Notes under the pieces: generated by a model
Seen by the model: only the letters and a program-made list of their open reading frames with translations
What the model was told of the DNA's origin: nothing
Databases searched by the model: none
Source of the DNA: Prochlorococcus sp. AG-363-P06
Lineage (GTDB): Bacteria > Cyanobacteriota > Cyanobacteriia > PCC-6307 > Cyanobiaceae
DNA length: 64,000 bases
NCBI GenBank assembly: GCA_003280025.1
Contig: QCGD01000008.1
Location: 1 to 64,000, forward strand
Direction: 5' to 3'
Shown: positions 37,396 to 46,376 of the stretch, piece after piece
Position numbering within the stretch: the first letter of the stretch is position 1
Layout of the letters: every line of letters begins with the position of its first letter
Position numbers and translations under genes: made by a program

Positions 37396-38235
37396 ATGCA
37401 AGAAACCAACAAAATGACAATTTATAAAAATGAAAATTTATCAAAAATAGATAAAAAGTTTAATGATTTAAAGAATAAAAATAAATTAGCTTTGATGCCT
37501 TTCATAATTGCAGGGGATCCAAATATTGAAACGACATCAGAGATTTTATTAAAGTTGCAAGAAAAGGGAGCTGATCTGATTGAATTAGGAATCCCATATA
37601 GTGATCCTCTCGCAGATGGACCAGTTATTCAACTTTCTGCGTCAAGAGCTTTAAAGTCAGGAACTACACCAAATAAAGTTATCCAATTATTGGAGTCTTT
37701 AAAAGGTAAACTAAATGTTCCAATAATACTTTTTACTTATTTTAATCCTTTATTAAAGTTTGGTTTTGAAGAATTTTGTCAGATGGCATCGAAAGCTGGA
37801 GTCTCGGGATTAATAATTCCTGATCTTCCTTTAGAAGAAACTTATAAATTTTCTAAAATAGTTGGTAATTATTCTATGGACTTAATCTTGTTGGTCGCTC
37901 CAACTACGCCTTTTGAAAGAATGAAAATAATATCCAATAAGACAAAAGGGTTTACTTATTTAGTAAGTGTTACAGGTGTTACAGGTGAGAGAAACGAAAT
38001 GGAAAACAGAGTAGAAAATCTTATTACTAAATTAAAAGAAATAAGCCCTAATCCTGTTGCAGTTGGTTTTGGTATATCATCTCCCGAACATGTTAATAAA
38101 GTTAGCCAATGGGGAGCAGATGGAGTAATTGTTGGCAGCGCATTTGTAAAAAGAATTGCTAGTTGTAATGAAAAAGAAGTTGTTAATCAATTAGGGGATT
38201 TTTGCGAAGAAATGCGTAAAGCGGCTGATCGTTAA
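37396..38235 (+). CDS. trpA: Tryptophan synthase alpha subunit
   Basis: The 279-residue TIM-barrel subunit cleaves indole-3-glycerol phosphate. The catalytic Glu lies in LIELGIPYSDPLADGPVIQ together with the Asp, and VSVTGVTGER and the phosphate-binding VGFGISSPEHV and GVIVGSAFV segments are present. The N-terminus is ~15 residues longer than in many TrpA. The ATG at 37429 is a possible alternative. trpB is not adjacent, which is normal for cyanobacteria. Confidence 0.96.
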   Translation: MQETNKMTIYKNENLSKIDKKFNDLKNKNKLALMPFIIAGDPNIETTSEILLKLQEKGADLIELGIPYSDPLADGPVIQLSASRALKSGTTPNKVIQLLESLKGKLNVPIILFTYFNPLLKFGFEEFCQMASKAGVSGLIIPDLPLEETYKFSKIVGNYSMDLILLVAPTTPFERMKIISNKTKGFTYLVSVTGVTGERNEMENRVENLITKLKEISPNPVAVGFGISSPEHVNKVSQWGADGVIVGSAFVKRIASCNEKEVVNQLGDFCEEMRKAADR

Positions 38236-38323
38236 ATTAAAATTTAAATTTGTATGATAATTCCTTATTGCAAACTTTATAATTTAGAAGTTTAGTTCGT
38301 ATTGTCTTGACTATAAAAGTTAA

Positions 38324-38683
38324 TTATTCTGACTCTTCAGAAGGTAATAATCGTATTTGCTTTTTGCCTAACTTTATTTTGTACTCGTCACCTGGCTTTA
38401 AATCTAAAAGTGCTGTATAGGCCTTCCCTATTAATAGATTTCCATTCCCTTGGACTGTAGCAGTGTAACTTAGTTTTCTTCCGCCTTTTCCTATCCCAGC
38501 TACATTCCCACCTCCCATTTTCATTCCTTTAGCTTCAAGGAGAGCCTTGTAATAAGCTGTATAGTTTAAGCGAGGTTCTCCGTTCCGTTTTGTGGTGACA
38601 TATCCACAAGCACGACATTGCTCTGACTCGCTAAGCCCTTCAACTTCTTTGAATTTAGCAAGAAGTTCACTACCAGTGAGCAT
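38324..38683 (-). CDS. Cyanobacterial AbrB-like transcription regulator (cyAbrB)
   Basis: The 119-residue protein has an N-terminal cyanobacteria-specific region with C-R-A-C (SESEQCRACGYVTTKRNGEPR). The AbrB-like DNA-binding swapped-hairpin domain, placed at the C-terminus as in all cyAbrBs, reads RKLSYTATVQGNGNLLIGKAY, then LDLKPGDEYKIKLG. These proteins act as global regulators of carbon and nitrogen genes, which fits a genome with few regulators. It is convergent with trpA. Confidence 0.9.
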   Translation of the reverse strand: MLTGSELLAKFKEVEGLSESEQCRACGYVTTKRNGEPRLNYTAYYKALLEAKGMKMGGGNVAGIGKGGRKLSYTATVQGNGNLLIGKAYTALLDLKPGDEYKIKLGKKQIRLLPSEESE

Positions 38684-38782
38684 AATTAATTAAAAGACAG
38701 TTCTTATTAAATAAGATAGCAATTTGTGTGTAATTTGTGCAATTATTAATTATAGATTTATTCAATTAGTTATCTTTTAAAA

Positions 38783-39052
38783 ATGGAAAAGTTTATAGTA
38801 TTTGGAAAGTACTGTGAAGATGCAATTAATAAAAGAGAAGCATTTCGAGATGAACATCTTAGGAGACTTCAGAATTTAAAAGATAGAAATATTTTAGTTA
38901 CTTTAGGGCCTACAAAATGTACAAAATATTTATTTGGAATTTTTAATGCTAATGATGAAAGTCAAATGAGAGATCTTATTGAGGAAGATATTTATTGGAA
39001 AAAAGGTATATGGATTACTTATGATATTTATCCATGGATAAAGGCTTTTTGA
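38783..39052 (+). CDS. YciI-like domain protein
   Basis: The 89-residue protein has the YciI/YCII ferredoxin-like fold: FIVFGKYCEDAINKREAFRDEHLRRLQNL, then ILVTLGPT, and a FGIFNANDESQMRDLIEEDIYWKKGIW finish. It has the conserved His in the first helix region. YciI proteins are small putative enzymes of unknown general role. It is divergent from cyAbrB across 99 bp and followed by a 199-bp AT-rich gap. Confidence 0.8.
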   Translation: MEKFIVFGKYCEDAINKREAFRDEHLRRLQNLKDRNILVTLGPTKCTKYLFGIFNANDESQMRDLIEEDIYWKKGIWITYDIYPWIKAF

Positions 39053-39251
39053 AGATAATTTCTAATTTAAAATAAATAATAGTTTTTAATTATTATTACT
39101 ATAAAAGATATAATATAAATTTTTTTAATTTACTTAGCTAAAGAATAATATATTTTGCTAATTAGTTTATTATAAAAATAATGTTTTTTGACATAGTTTG
39201 TTTAAAAAATTACTTATTTTTTAGAAAAAACATATCCTTTTAATTAATTAT
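39053..39251. other. AT-rich intergenic gap without recognisable genes
   Basis: About 200 bp almost entirely of A and T, with many stops in all frames. No stem-loop of note, no promoter I would trust and no repeat longer than expected for such composition. Confidence 0.5.
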
Positions 39252-39572
39252 TTATTTGCTAGTGTCTTGCTTTATTTGGTTTACTAATGAATCGATATCT
39301 AATTGATTATAGGGTGTTGTTGTGTTTATCTCTTGAGAATCAGTTTTACTATTATTTAACCAGTTTTGTTCGATTCTAATGAGATTTTTGGCAATATTGA
39401 ACATCCCTCCTTTTTTATAAAATTCTTTAAATTTTAGGAGAATTTCAGATGTTCTACTAGATTTGATATTTAATTCAGTAGCTAAATCTTTTTGATTAAA
39501 TCTATGGGATTTCAACCAATCTTTAATAAAAGCTATAAGTTCTTTTTCTTCTTGATGGGATAGTTTACTCAT
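39252..39572 (-). CDS. Small hypothetical protein with helix-turn-helix-like N-terminus
   Basis: A 106-residue soluble protein. Residues ~15-50 (IKDWLKSHRFNQKDLATELNIKSSRTSEILLKFKEF) read like a phage-repressor or Cro-type helix-turn-helix with Q-x-x-L-A and S-R-x-S positions. The C-terminal third is Asn/Gln-rich and probably disordered. It overlaps the upstream DUF1232 gene by 8 bp and is in line with the sigma factor gene, so all three may be one unit. A DNA-binding role is inference only. Confidence 0.6.
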   Translation of the reverse strand: MSKLSHQEEKELIAFIKDWLKSHRFNQKDLATELNIKSSRTSEILLKFKEFYKKGGMFNIAKNLIRIEQNWLNNSKTDSQEINTTTPYNQLDIDSLVNQIKQDTSK

Positions 39573-39942
39573 AATAAAACGGGAATAATTTATTAAGCTT
39601 TCTTTCTGCTCTTATTCTTATTGAAGGTGTCATATACTTACTCCAAATACTTAATACTGCTGTAAGAGCAACAAAATCATCACTAAACCCAACTAAAGGC
39701 ATAAAGTCGGGGAAAAGGTCAAAGGGCATAATAAGATAGGCTAGTGCCGCCATCAATGAAACTCTTACTTGTGCTGGAGTATAAGGATCTATGGCCATTT
39801 CTAAAACTTCTAAAGCTGGCTTGGCAATTGTTCTGCCAGCCTTAATTAGAATTTTTTTTATGATATTGTCATCAATTGATGAACTTTCTAAAACTTCTGC
39901 ATCATAAATTTTTTCTTTGTTATTGTAGAAATCCTCTTTCAT
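39565..39942 (-). CDS. DUF1232 (YkvA-type) membrane protein
   Basis: A 125-residue protein with the DUF1232 core IDPYTPAQVRVSLMAALAYLIMPFDLFPDFMPLVGFSDDFVALTAVL, containing the family hallmark of a helix, P-x-D-x-x-P-D, G-x-x-D-D and a second helix. These are small membrane proteins of unknown function. It overlaps the HTH-like gene by 8 bp and follows the sigma factor by 34 bp. Confidence 0.85.
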   Translation of the reverse strand: MKEDFYNNKEKIYDAEVLESSSIDDNIIKKILIKAGRTIAKPALEVLEMAIDPYTPAQVRVSLMAALAYLIMPFDLFPDFMPLVGFSDDFVALTAVLSIWSKYMTPSIRIRAERKLNKLFPFYYE

Positions 39943-39976
39943 ATTTTATAAATTCTAATTTTTAGATTGAATAACC

Positions 39977-40900
39977 TTAGCTACACGTATCAACTAATCC
40001 ATTCTGTATTCCTGCTTTTCGTAGCTTTCTTAATGATCTTTGCACCACTTGCCTACAATATTCTCTACTACAACTCATATGTCTTGCAACTTCTGCTAAA
40101 GTTCTCCACTCATTTGAACCATCTAAACCAAACCTCAAACTTACTATCCTTCTTTCCTTCTCAGTTAAATTGGCTTTATCTAATAATTTCCAGGCAGATG
40201 CTGTCCTTTCAGCTAGTTCTGCTAATTCCATAGGAGGGATTTGCTCACTAGGTAGAATGTCAACTAGCTCAGAAGGATCCGACTTGGATTTAACTGTTCC
40301 TTGAAGACTAACAGTAATACTTCTCAATTCACAAGAGAGTAGTTCATCTATCTCCTCTTTTGTGATTTTCATTTCTTTAGCCAGTTCATCGCTAGAAGGA
40401 GGAATTCCCTTAAGTTGCATTAGTTTTGATTTCGCTGATCTTAATTTCGTGAGCTTTTCATTGATATTAACGGGGATTCGAATGGTTCTACTTTGAGTTG
40501 ATAATGCCCTGTTTAGACCTTGTCTTATCCACCAATAAGCATAAGTTGAAAATCTGTGCCCTCTAGAAGGGTCATACTTTTCTACAGCCCTTGTAAGACC
40601 TAGTGTCCCCTCCTGAATTAAGTCGAGTAAATCTAACCCTTTACCTTGATATCTCTTTGCGAGGTTAACTACTAATCTTAGGTTGGCTGTAATCATTTCA
40701 TTTTTAGCTTTTTCTCCGATTTTGATTTTTCTTATTTCTTCATCTGAATATTCACAAGTTGGTCCCTTCCCGCCGGCATTTTGACATCTATTAACAAGAA
40801 CTACCATCTCTTGGACTTTTCTGCCCATAGTGAGTTCTTTCTCTGGAGTCAAAAGTTGATGACGTCCTATTTCTCCAAGAAAATCGCTCAATGAACTCAC
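39977..40900 (-). CDS. Group 2-type sigma-70 factor
   Basis: The 307-residue sigma factor lacks the long N-terminal extension of RpoD. Regions can be placed as follows: 1.2 (DFLGEIGRHQLLTPEKELTMG), 2.1-2.3 (ANLRLVVNLAKRYQGKGLDLLDLIQEG), 2.4 with YAYWWIRQGLNRAL, 3 (INEKLTKLRSAKSKL), 4.2 helix-turn-helix (RTLAEVARHMSCSREYCRQVVQRSL). A cysteine-containing linker (NRCQNAGGKGPTCEYS) splits regions 1.2 and 2.1. It likely recognises SigA-like promoters under stress or light change. The 5' side has five 11-bp tandem repeats. Confidence 0.92.
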   Translation of the reverse strand: MSSLSDFLGEIGRHQLLTPEKELTMGRKVQEMVVLVNRCQNAGGKGPTCEYSDEEIRKIKIGEKAKNEMITANLRLVVNLAKRYQGKGLDLLDLIQEGTLGLTRAVEKYDPSRGHRFSTYAYWWIRQGLNRALSTQSRTIRIPVNINEKLTKLRSAKSKLMQLKGIPPSSDELAKEMKITKEEIDELLSCELRSITVSLQGTVKSKSDPSELVDILPSEQIPPMELAELAERTASAWKLLDKANLTEKERRIVSLRFGLDGSNEWRTLAEVARHMSCSREYCRQVVQRSLRKLRKAGIQNGLVDTCS

Positions 40901-40959
40901 GATTTACTCCTTTAGTAATATATTTAACTTAGAGTTAATTCTTTAATAAGCTATACATG

Positions 40960-41014
40960 TAATAATTAATTAATAATTAATTAATAATTAGTTAATAATC
41001 AATGAATAATCATA
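40960..41014. repeat. Five 11-bp tandem repeats upstream of the sigma factor gene
   Basis: Consecutive units are TAATAATTAAT, TAATAATTAAT, TAATAATTAGT, TAATAATCAAT and GAATAATCATA. The first two are identical and the rest decay. Unit length is one helical turn, so the A/T tracts are phased and may bend the DNA. They lie 60-114 bp before the sigma factor start codon and after the hisIE stop. Confidence 0.75.
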
Positions 41015-41082
41015 AATTATTTTTTTCAAAAATTTTAAATATATTTTTGCAATTAATTAAGCAAAATTAAAAATTCAAAAGT

Positions 41083-41742
41083 TTATTTTCTCCTTCTTGA
41101 TTCAAGAACAGAAAGAACATCTCTCCACTCAACTCCATTATGCAAAAGAGCTACTTGAAGGTGATATATTAAATCAGCAGCTTCATTTGATATTGAATGC
41201 TTGTCTTGATCTTTGCAAGCCATTATAAATTCAGCTGACTCTTCTCCAATTTTTTTTAGGATAGTATTACTCCCTTTTGTTAATAAATAATTTGTATAAC
41301 TTTTTTCTATAGCACTGTTTGATCTTTCATTAAGAGTATTAAATAAATCAGAACAAATATTAGAGAAAGGGTTTGGTTCTTTTTCTTTTTTATGACTTAT
41401 ATTAATGTCTATTTCATTGAAGAAACAACTTTTTTCTCCAGTATGACAAGCTCCTGAACCCTTCTGTTCTATAGATAGAACAAGTGCATCATTGTCGCAA
41501 TCAAATCTTATTGCTTTAAGTAATTGAATGCTGCCGCTTGTAGCTCCTTTTCTCCAAATCTCAGATCTTGATCGACTCCAATAATGGACATTTTTTGTCT
41601 CAAGTGTTTTTGTTAAAGATTCTTTATTCATCCAGGCAAGCATAAGAATTGATCCGTCTAGCCAATCTTGTGCTATTGCAGGGATTAATCCATAATTATC
41701 AAAGTGTAGATCTTCAATCGAAAAGTTTGTTGAATAAGCCAT
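41083..41742 (-). CDS. hisIE: Bifunctional phosphoribosyl-AMP cyclohydrolase / phosphoribosyl-ATP pyrophosphatase
   Basis: The 219-residue fusion covers steps 2 and 3 of histidine synthesis. The N-terminal cyclohydrolase part has HYWSRSRSEIWRKG and the metal sites DCDNDAL and GSGACHTGEKSC. The C-terminal pyrophosphohydrolase part has KIGEESAEFIMACKD and NEAADLIYHLQV, the MazG-like metal-binding helix. The linker is short. It is divergent from the PTPS-like gene across 61 bp. Confidence 0.95.
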   Translation of the reverse strand: MAYSTNFSIEDLHFDNYGLIPAIAQDWLDGSILMLAWMNKESLTKTLETKNVHYWSRSRSEIWRKGATSGSIQLLKAIRFDCDNDALVLSIEQKGSGACHTGEKSCFFNEIDINISHKKEKEPNPFSNICSDLFNTLNERSNSAIEKSYTNYLLTKGSNTILKKIGEESAEFIMACKDQDKHSISNEAADLIYHLQVALLHNGVEWRDVLSVLESRRRK

Positions 41743-41803
41743 TATGTTTAATTTTTCAAACCCTATCCGCTTTTTGTTAATTAAAAATTATCCTAACAGT
41801 TAA

Positions 41804-42277
41804 TTGATGTTTATTCATTCTTTGAAATTTTCTTGCAGCAAAAGTTATGAGGACTTTCCTTGCTCTCATAGACAATGGCAACATGAAGGTCACTGTAGAT
41901 TTGTTCATGGCTACTCAAGAGCATTTACCTTTTGGTTTACTGCAAAAGAATTAGACCTAAATGGTTTTGTAGTTGATTTCTCAAGTCTAAAGCCTCTCGA
42001 AAATAAACTTAAGGAACAATTTGATCATACTTTTTTGATAAATAAGAATGATCCTTTGTTGAATTACTGGGAAGATTTACATCGCTTAGAGGCTTTAGAT
42101 TTAAGAATTATGGATAATGTAGGAATGGAATTTACCTCTAAATTGATTTGGAAATGGGCAAACGAATACTTGAAAGATCAAGATAAGGGAAGAACATGTT
42201 GTTGGAAAACTGAGTCAAAAGAAAATAAATCTAATAAAGCTAGTTATGAAAAAATTCCAGATTGGTTCAAGTTTTAG
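41804..42277 (+). CDS. 6-pyruvoyl-tetrahydropterin synthase/QueD family protein
   Basis: The 157-residue T-fold protein has a catalytic Cys candidate at FPCSHRQWQ and zinc histidines, one near the N-terminus and others in HEGHCRFVHGYSRAFTFWF. The usual DFSSLKPLENKLKEQFDHTFLINKNDP segment is followed by a C-terminal WKWANEYLKDQ part. It may make 6-carboxytetrahydropterin for queuosine or a tetrahydropterin. In marine cyanobacteria pterin glucosides are a further possibility. The family call is good and the exact reaction open. Confidence 0.82.
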   Translation: MMFIHSLKFSCSKSYEDFPCSHRQWQHEGHCRFVHGYSRAFTFWFTAKELDLNGFVVDFSSLKPLENKLKEQFDHTFLINKNDPLLNYWEDLHRLEALDLRIMDNVGMEFTSKLIWKWANEYLKDQDKGRTCCWKTESKENKSNKASYEKIPDWFKF

Positions 42278-42322
42278 ATAGAAAATATTAAATTTATAGT
42301 TACTAACATTGGTTTTAAATTT

Positions 42323-44908
42323 TTAATCAACTGATATTTTCCCTCGCCTTATAGAAACGTTAATTTCTTTTGTATTTAAATAATTGTTTGCCAAAATATT
42401 ATTTGCAATTTTCGTCTCAATTTCTTTTTGAATAATCCTTCTCAATGGTCGTGCTCCATAATTGATATCAAAACTACCTTTAACCAACTCGTGAATTACA
42501 TCATCTGTAATTTGCAATATGAAATCATTTTTTATAAGTCTATTTTCAAGGTTTTTCAGCTGAATTTTTGCAATTTCTTTTAATGCATTGAAATCCAAAT
42601 TTTTAAAAATTACTATTTCATCAAGCCTATTAAGAAATTCGGGCTTAAAGAATCTTTTTAATTCGGAATCTATAATCTTTTTAATTTCATTTGTATCTTC
42701 ATTTCTTATAGATAAATCATTTATTGATTGACAACCTAAATTGCTTGTGAGAACAATTATTGAATTTTTAAAGCTAATAGTATGACCTTGCCCATCAGTA
42801 ATAATTCCATCATCAAGAACTTGCAAAAGAATATCTAATAAATCTTTATGAGCTTTTTCTATTTCATCTAGAAGGATCAATGAATATGGATTTTTTCTTA
42901 CAGCTTCTGTTAATTGACCTCCTGATTCAAAACCTATGTATCCTGGTGGCGGACCTATGATTTTGCTAACAGAATGTTTCTCCATGAATTCTGACATATC
43001 AAGCCTTATGATCGAGGAATTTGAATCAAATATTGTTGATGCTGTAACCTTACTTAGTTCTGTTTTACCAACACCAGTTGGCCCTAAAAACAAGAAACTA
43101 GCCAATGGCCTGTTTGGGTCGTTTAATCCTGTTCTGGATCTCTTAATAGCGTCTGAAACTGCAGAAATAGCAATATCCTGACCAATAATTTTTTCTTTAA
43201 GAATTAATTCGAGTTTTAGAAGCTTATCTTTTTCTGATTTGTTCAGATTATTTACTGGAATAGAAGTCCATTTCGACACAACTTCAGCAATATCATCAGA
43301 AGTTACCTCTTGTCTTAAGAGGGGTTTCTCCCCATTCTTATAGGAAGTCACTAGATATTCACTTTTGTTCGCTAATTCTTTTTGTAAGGAATTTAAAGTG
43401 CCAAACTCTAATTCTGCAGCTTTGTTTAGATCAAAGCTTCTTTTTGCTTGATCTACTTGTAATTGTATAGATTCAATTTCCTCTTTTAAATTAGTAATTT
43501 CATCAATTTCATGTTTTTCTTTTTCCCATTGAGCATTTAATCCTGCTTGTTTATTCTTGAGGTCTGTAAGTTCATTATTAATGATTTTCAATCTCTCATG
43601 AGAGAAGTTATCTGTTTCCCTGTTTAGGGATAATTTTTCCATTTCTAATTGAAGAACTTTTCTATCAATTTCATCAATCTCTTCAGGTTTGGAAGTTATG
43701 ACCATATTCAATCTAGAGGCAGCTTCGTCGACTAAATCTATGGCTTTGTCAGGAAGAAATCTATCATTGATATATCTATCGCTTAGGCTTGCGGCTGCAA
43801 CCAATGCGTTATCAGAAATTCTGACACCATGGTGTACTTCATATCTTTCTCTTAAGCCTCTTAGTATTGAGACAGTATCTTCTACTGAAGGAGCATCAAT
43901 TTGTATTTTTTGGAATCTTCTTTCTAGAGCGGGATCCTTTTCTATATTTTGTTTATGTTCATTAATCGTAGTAGCACCAATACATCTTAGCTCTCCTCTT
44001 GCGAGCATAGGTTTTAAAAGGTTGCTTGCATCCAAAGAACCTCCACTCGCACCTGCTCCAACTACTGTATGAATTTCATCAATAAAAAGAATAATCTTAC
44101 CTTCAGATTCTTTCACTTTCTTTAAAACATTTTTTATTCTCTCTTCAAACTCTCCCCTATACTTTGCCCCAGCCACTAATGAACCCATGTCTAATGAGAT
44201 TAATTGCCTTTTTTGTAATGAAGTAGGTACATCACCATTAACAATCCTTTGAGCTAATCCTTCAACTATCGCTGTTTTACCAACGCCAGGTTCTCCAATA
44301 AGAACGGGATTATTTTTTGTTCTTCTGCTTAGTATTTGTATTGTTCTTCTAATCTCTTCATCTCTACCAATAACAGGGTCTAAAATCCCATCACTAGCTG
44401 ATTGGGTTAAATCAATACCAAATTTATCTAAAGATTCATTAGAACTATCAAAATCATTTTTATTTTCTGGATTTGATTTCATTTCTTTTACAGTCTCTAA
44501 AAATTCTGGCCCACTCTTTTGATTTAAAATTAGAGAACCATATGAGTCATCATAAGTGAAACCGTAAACTAAATGTTCTGTTGATATCACTACATCATCT
44601 AAAATTAGTTTGACTTCATTCGCTTTTACAAAGATCTTATGAAGGGTATCGCCAATATATAAATTAGCTTGCTTATTTTTCATTTTTGCCTTCGAATTTA
44701 ATGAAGCAATTATTTTTTTCTCGATCTCTTTTATATTTACATTATTTTTTCTTAATATAACCTTAGTAAGGTTATCTTGTTTTATAAGAGATAGTAGTAA
44801 ATTATCAGAATCTACATTCTGTTGGTAATTTTTATAGGCGATTTCTTTAGCAAAAAGAAAATAATCCCAAGCAGAATTTGAAAATTCACTTGGGATTATT
44901 TTAATCAA
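42323..44908 (-). CDS. clpB: ClpB-type AAA+ disaggregase (divergent paralogue)
   Basis: An 861-residue Hsp104/ClpB chaperone with a Clp-N domain (1-145) and AAA1 with Walker A GEPGVGKT (205-212) and pore loop KYRGEFEE. The coiled middle domain runs about 400-525. AAA2 has GPTGVGKT and pore loop [13 protein letters not shown], with C-terminal [15 protein letters not shown] and GARPLRR. The presence of the M domain separates it from ClpC/ClpA. The N-domain looks diverged from canonical ClpB, so it may be a second paralogue. The start is TTG, 12 bp after a perfect palindrome. Confidence 0.9.
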   Translation of the reverse strand: MIKIIPSEFSNSAWDYFLFAKEIAYKNYQQNVDSDNLLLSLIKQDNLTKVILRKNNVNIKEIEKKIIASLNSKAKMKNKQANLYIGDTLHKIFVKANEVKLILDDVVISTEHLVYGFTYDDSYGSLILNQKSGPEFLETVKEMKSNPENKNDFDSSNESLDKFGIDLTQSASDGILDPVIGRDEEIRRTIQILSRRTKNNPVLIGEPGVGKTAIVEGLAQRIVNGDVPTSLQKRQLISLDMGSLVAGAKYRGEFEERIKNVLKKVKESEGKIILFIDEIHTVVGAGASGGSLDASNLLKPMLARGELRCIGATTINEHKQNIEKDPALERRFQKIQIDAPSVEDTVSILRGLRERYEVHHGVRISDNALVAAASLSDRYINDRFLPDKAIDLVDEAASRLNMVITSKPEEIDEIDRKVLQLEMEKLSLNRETDNFSHERLKIINNELTDLKNKQAGLNAQWEKEKHEIDEITNLKEEIESIQLQVDQAKRSFDLNKAAELEFGTLNSLQKELANKSEYLVTSYKNGEKPLLRQEVTSDDIAEVVSKWTSIPVNNLNKSEKDKLLKLELILKEKIIGQDIAISAVSDAIKRSRTGLNDPNRPLASFLFLGPTGVGKTELSKVTASTIFDSNSSIIRLDMSEFMEKHSVSKIIGPPPGYIGFESGGQLTEAVRKNPYSLILLDEIEKAHKDLLDILLQVLDDGIITDGQGHTISFKNSIIVLTSNLGCQSINDLSIRNEDTNEIKKIIDSELKRFFKPEFLNRLDEIVIFKNLDFNALKEIAKIQLKNLENRLIKNDFILQITDDVIHELVKGSFDINYGARPLRRIIQKEIETKIANNILANNYLNTKEINVSIRRGKISVD

Positions 44909-44920
44909 GAAAAATTTAAT

Positions 44921-44966
44921 AAATAACTAAAAGTATTCATAAATTTATGAATACTTTTAGTTATTT
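44921..44966. terminator. Perfect 46-bp palindrome between petE and clpB
   Basis: The 20-nt arms AAATAACTAAAAGTATTCAT and their exact complement flank AAATTT, itself self-complementary, so all 46 bp are palindromic. It is 10 bp after the petE stop and 12 bp before the clpB TTG (both minus strand), followed by ATTAAATTTTTC. It is most simply the petE terminator, but a dimeric-protein site or control of clpB are also possible. Confidence 0.65.
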
Positions 44967-44976
44967 AAGAATATAT

Positions 44977-45327
44977 TTATTGAACTATTACTTTACCTAC
45001 CATTCCAGCACCTCTATGAGGTTCACAATAGTAGTCATAAGTTCCAGTACTATCGAATGTCTCTGTCCAAGATTCTCCAGGAGAGAAAGCTAGATCAGCA
45101 TGACTTAATTCTTCATGACCATCGAAAACAGCATTATGAGGAGCTAGCTTATTATTTACGAATTTAACAGAATCACCAGCACTAATGGTCACAGTGCTTG
45201 GTTCGAATGCAAGCATCCCAGCATCAGTTCCAAGTTTAACCTCAACAGTTTTAGCTGAAACAGATGATATGCCAAGGCCTAAAGTTAAAACTATTGCGAA
45301 AAAGCCTGTAAGGATTGAACGTAACAT
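44977..45327 (-). CDS. petE: Plastocyanin
   Basis: A 116-residue copper protein that carries electrons from cytochrome b6f to photosystem I in the thylakoid lumen. A signal peptide ends at VSA-K (about residues 1-25). The copper ligands are H64 (LAPHNAVF), C101, H104 and M109 ([11 protein letters not shown]). The mature length of ~91 residues is slightly short of the ~98 of higher forms. It is followed by the 46-bp palindrome, probably its terminator. Confidence 0.97.
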   Translation of the reverse strand: MLRSILTGFFAIVLTLGLGISSVSAKTVEVKLGTDAGMLAFEPSTVTISAGDSVKFVNNKLAPHNAVFDGHEELSHADLAFSPGESWTETFDSTGTYDYYCEPHRGAGMVGKVIVQ

Positions 45328-45385
45328 AATTTAAATTTGCTTTAATTATATATTACAAGGTTTTGGTCCACTTAGAGCAATAACT

Positions 45386-46369
45386 TTAATTGATATTACA
45401 TCTTGGTAACTTTGATAATGTTAAAATATCATTTAATGATTTGGCATGACTTTTTAGCCTAAAAGTCTCTGGATTAGTAATGGGGAAATGATTAAAATCA
45501 TATTTTTTTATGCTGAAGCTATCCCAGGGCGTGGTTTCTATAGGGAGGATTCTTAATAATAATTTTAGGATTTTTCTAGTAAGAGGTATAGCAAAATATC
45601 TTTTCATCTTATTTCTCTTTAATAGTATATTGATTGCATTATCAATTGAAATGAATTTCTGACCCAATACAAATTTTTTGAAGCCTTTATATTTTGCTTC
45701 TTTATGATTTTTAATTAGAAAGCCACAAATTTGAGCAATATCTTTTGCATGTATAAAGTGGAATTTGGAGTCCAGTTTTAAAAATCTTGCTATCCAAAGC
45801 CATTTCGCAATTTCTTTCAATCCACTTGTTAAATAACTCACTGGATATTTACTATATTTACCAAGTGTCCCCCCAAAAACCAATGTAGGGAAGACTGCAA
45901 ATGTTTTTTCTGCAAATGAGCTTTCTCTAAGTCTCTCGAAACATTTATATTTTGTTTTGATATATTCTGTTCCATAAATTAATGATTCTCTCATTAATTC
46001 TGTATTTGTATTAAGAATGCTTGCCGTTGAAAAGTAAATTATTTTTTCTAATTTTTTAATATCAAGCATTTCTAGTAATTCTTCAAAAGCTTTTATATTT
46101 ACTTCATATGCTCTTTGTGGATCTCCCCAAGCGGTAGCAGTGTGTATTAAATAATTTACTTTACTAATTTCATTTTTATATTTATTTGATTCTCTGATGT
46201 CACATATGATTAACTTAACTCTTTTCTCTTTTTGAACAGAAATTGGCAACTTACTTCTATCTCTTACCATGAGATATAGTCTGAATTGCGTGTTTTTTAA
46301 AAACCAATCAATTAAATATTGGCCAACACATCCATTGGAACCTGTTATTAATAAGTTTTTATATGCCAA
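45386..46369 (-). CDS. NAD(P)-dependent epimerase/dehydratase (extended SDR)
   Basis: A 327-residue extended SDR. The cofactor motif GSNGCVGQYL is at the N-terminus (ITGSNGCVG, residues 8-16), YLIHTATAWG in the middle and a YGTEYIKTKYK segment with the Y-x-x-x-K catalytic pair. Substrate unknown, possibly a sugar nucleotide or a lipid-like compound. It follows hemE by 7 bp on the same strand, so they may be co-transcribed. Confidence 0.82.
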   Translation of the reverse strand: MAYKNLLITGSNGCVGQYLIDWFLKNTQFRLYLMVRDRSKLPISVQKEKRVKLIICDIRESNKYKNEISKVNYLIHTATAWGDPQRAYEVNIKAFEELLEMLDIKKLEKIIYFSTASILNTNTELMRESLIYGTEYIKTKYKCFERLRESSFAEKTFAVFPTLVFGGTLGKYSKYPVSYLTSGLKEIAKWLWIARFLKLDSKFHFIHAKDIAQICGFLIKNHKEAKYKGFKKFVLGQKFISIDNAINILLKRNKMKRYFAIPLTRKILKLLLRILPIETTPWDSFSIKKYDFNHFPITNPETFRLKSHAKSLNDILTLSKLPRCNIN

Positions 46370-46376
46370 GATATTA

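Noticed and set aside
39053-39251. A possible small RNA or hidden small gene in the AT-rich gap
   Set aside because: No stable stem, no GC-rich core and no open frame of useful length. Composition alone explains the patterns seen.
43689-44072. A 127-codon open frame antisense to clpB
   Set aside because: It mirrors the conserved AAA1 module and has no ribosome-binding site or domain.
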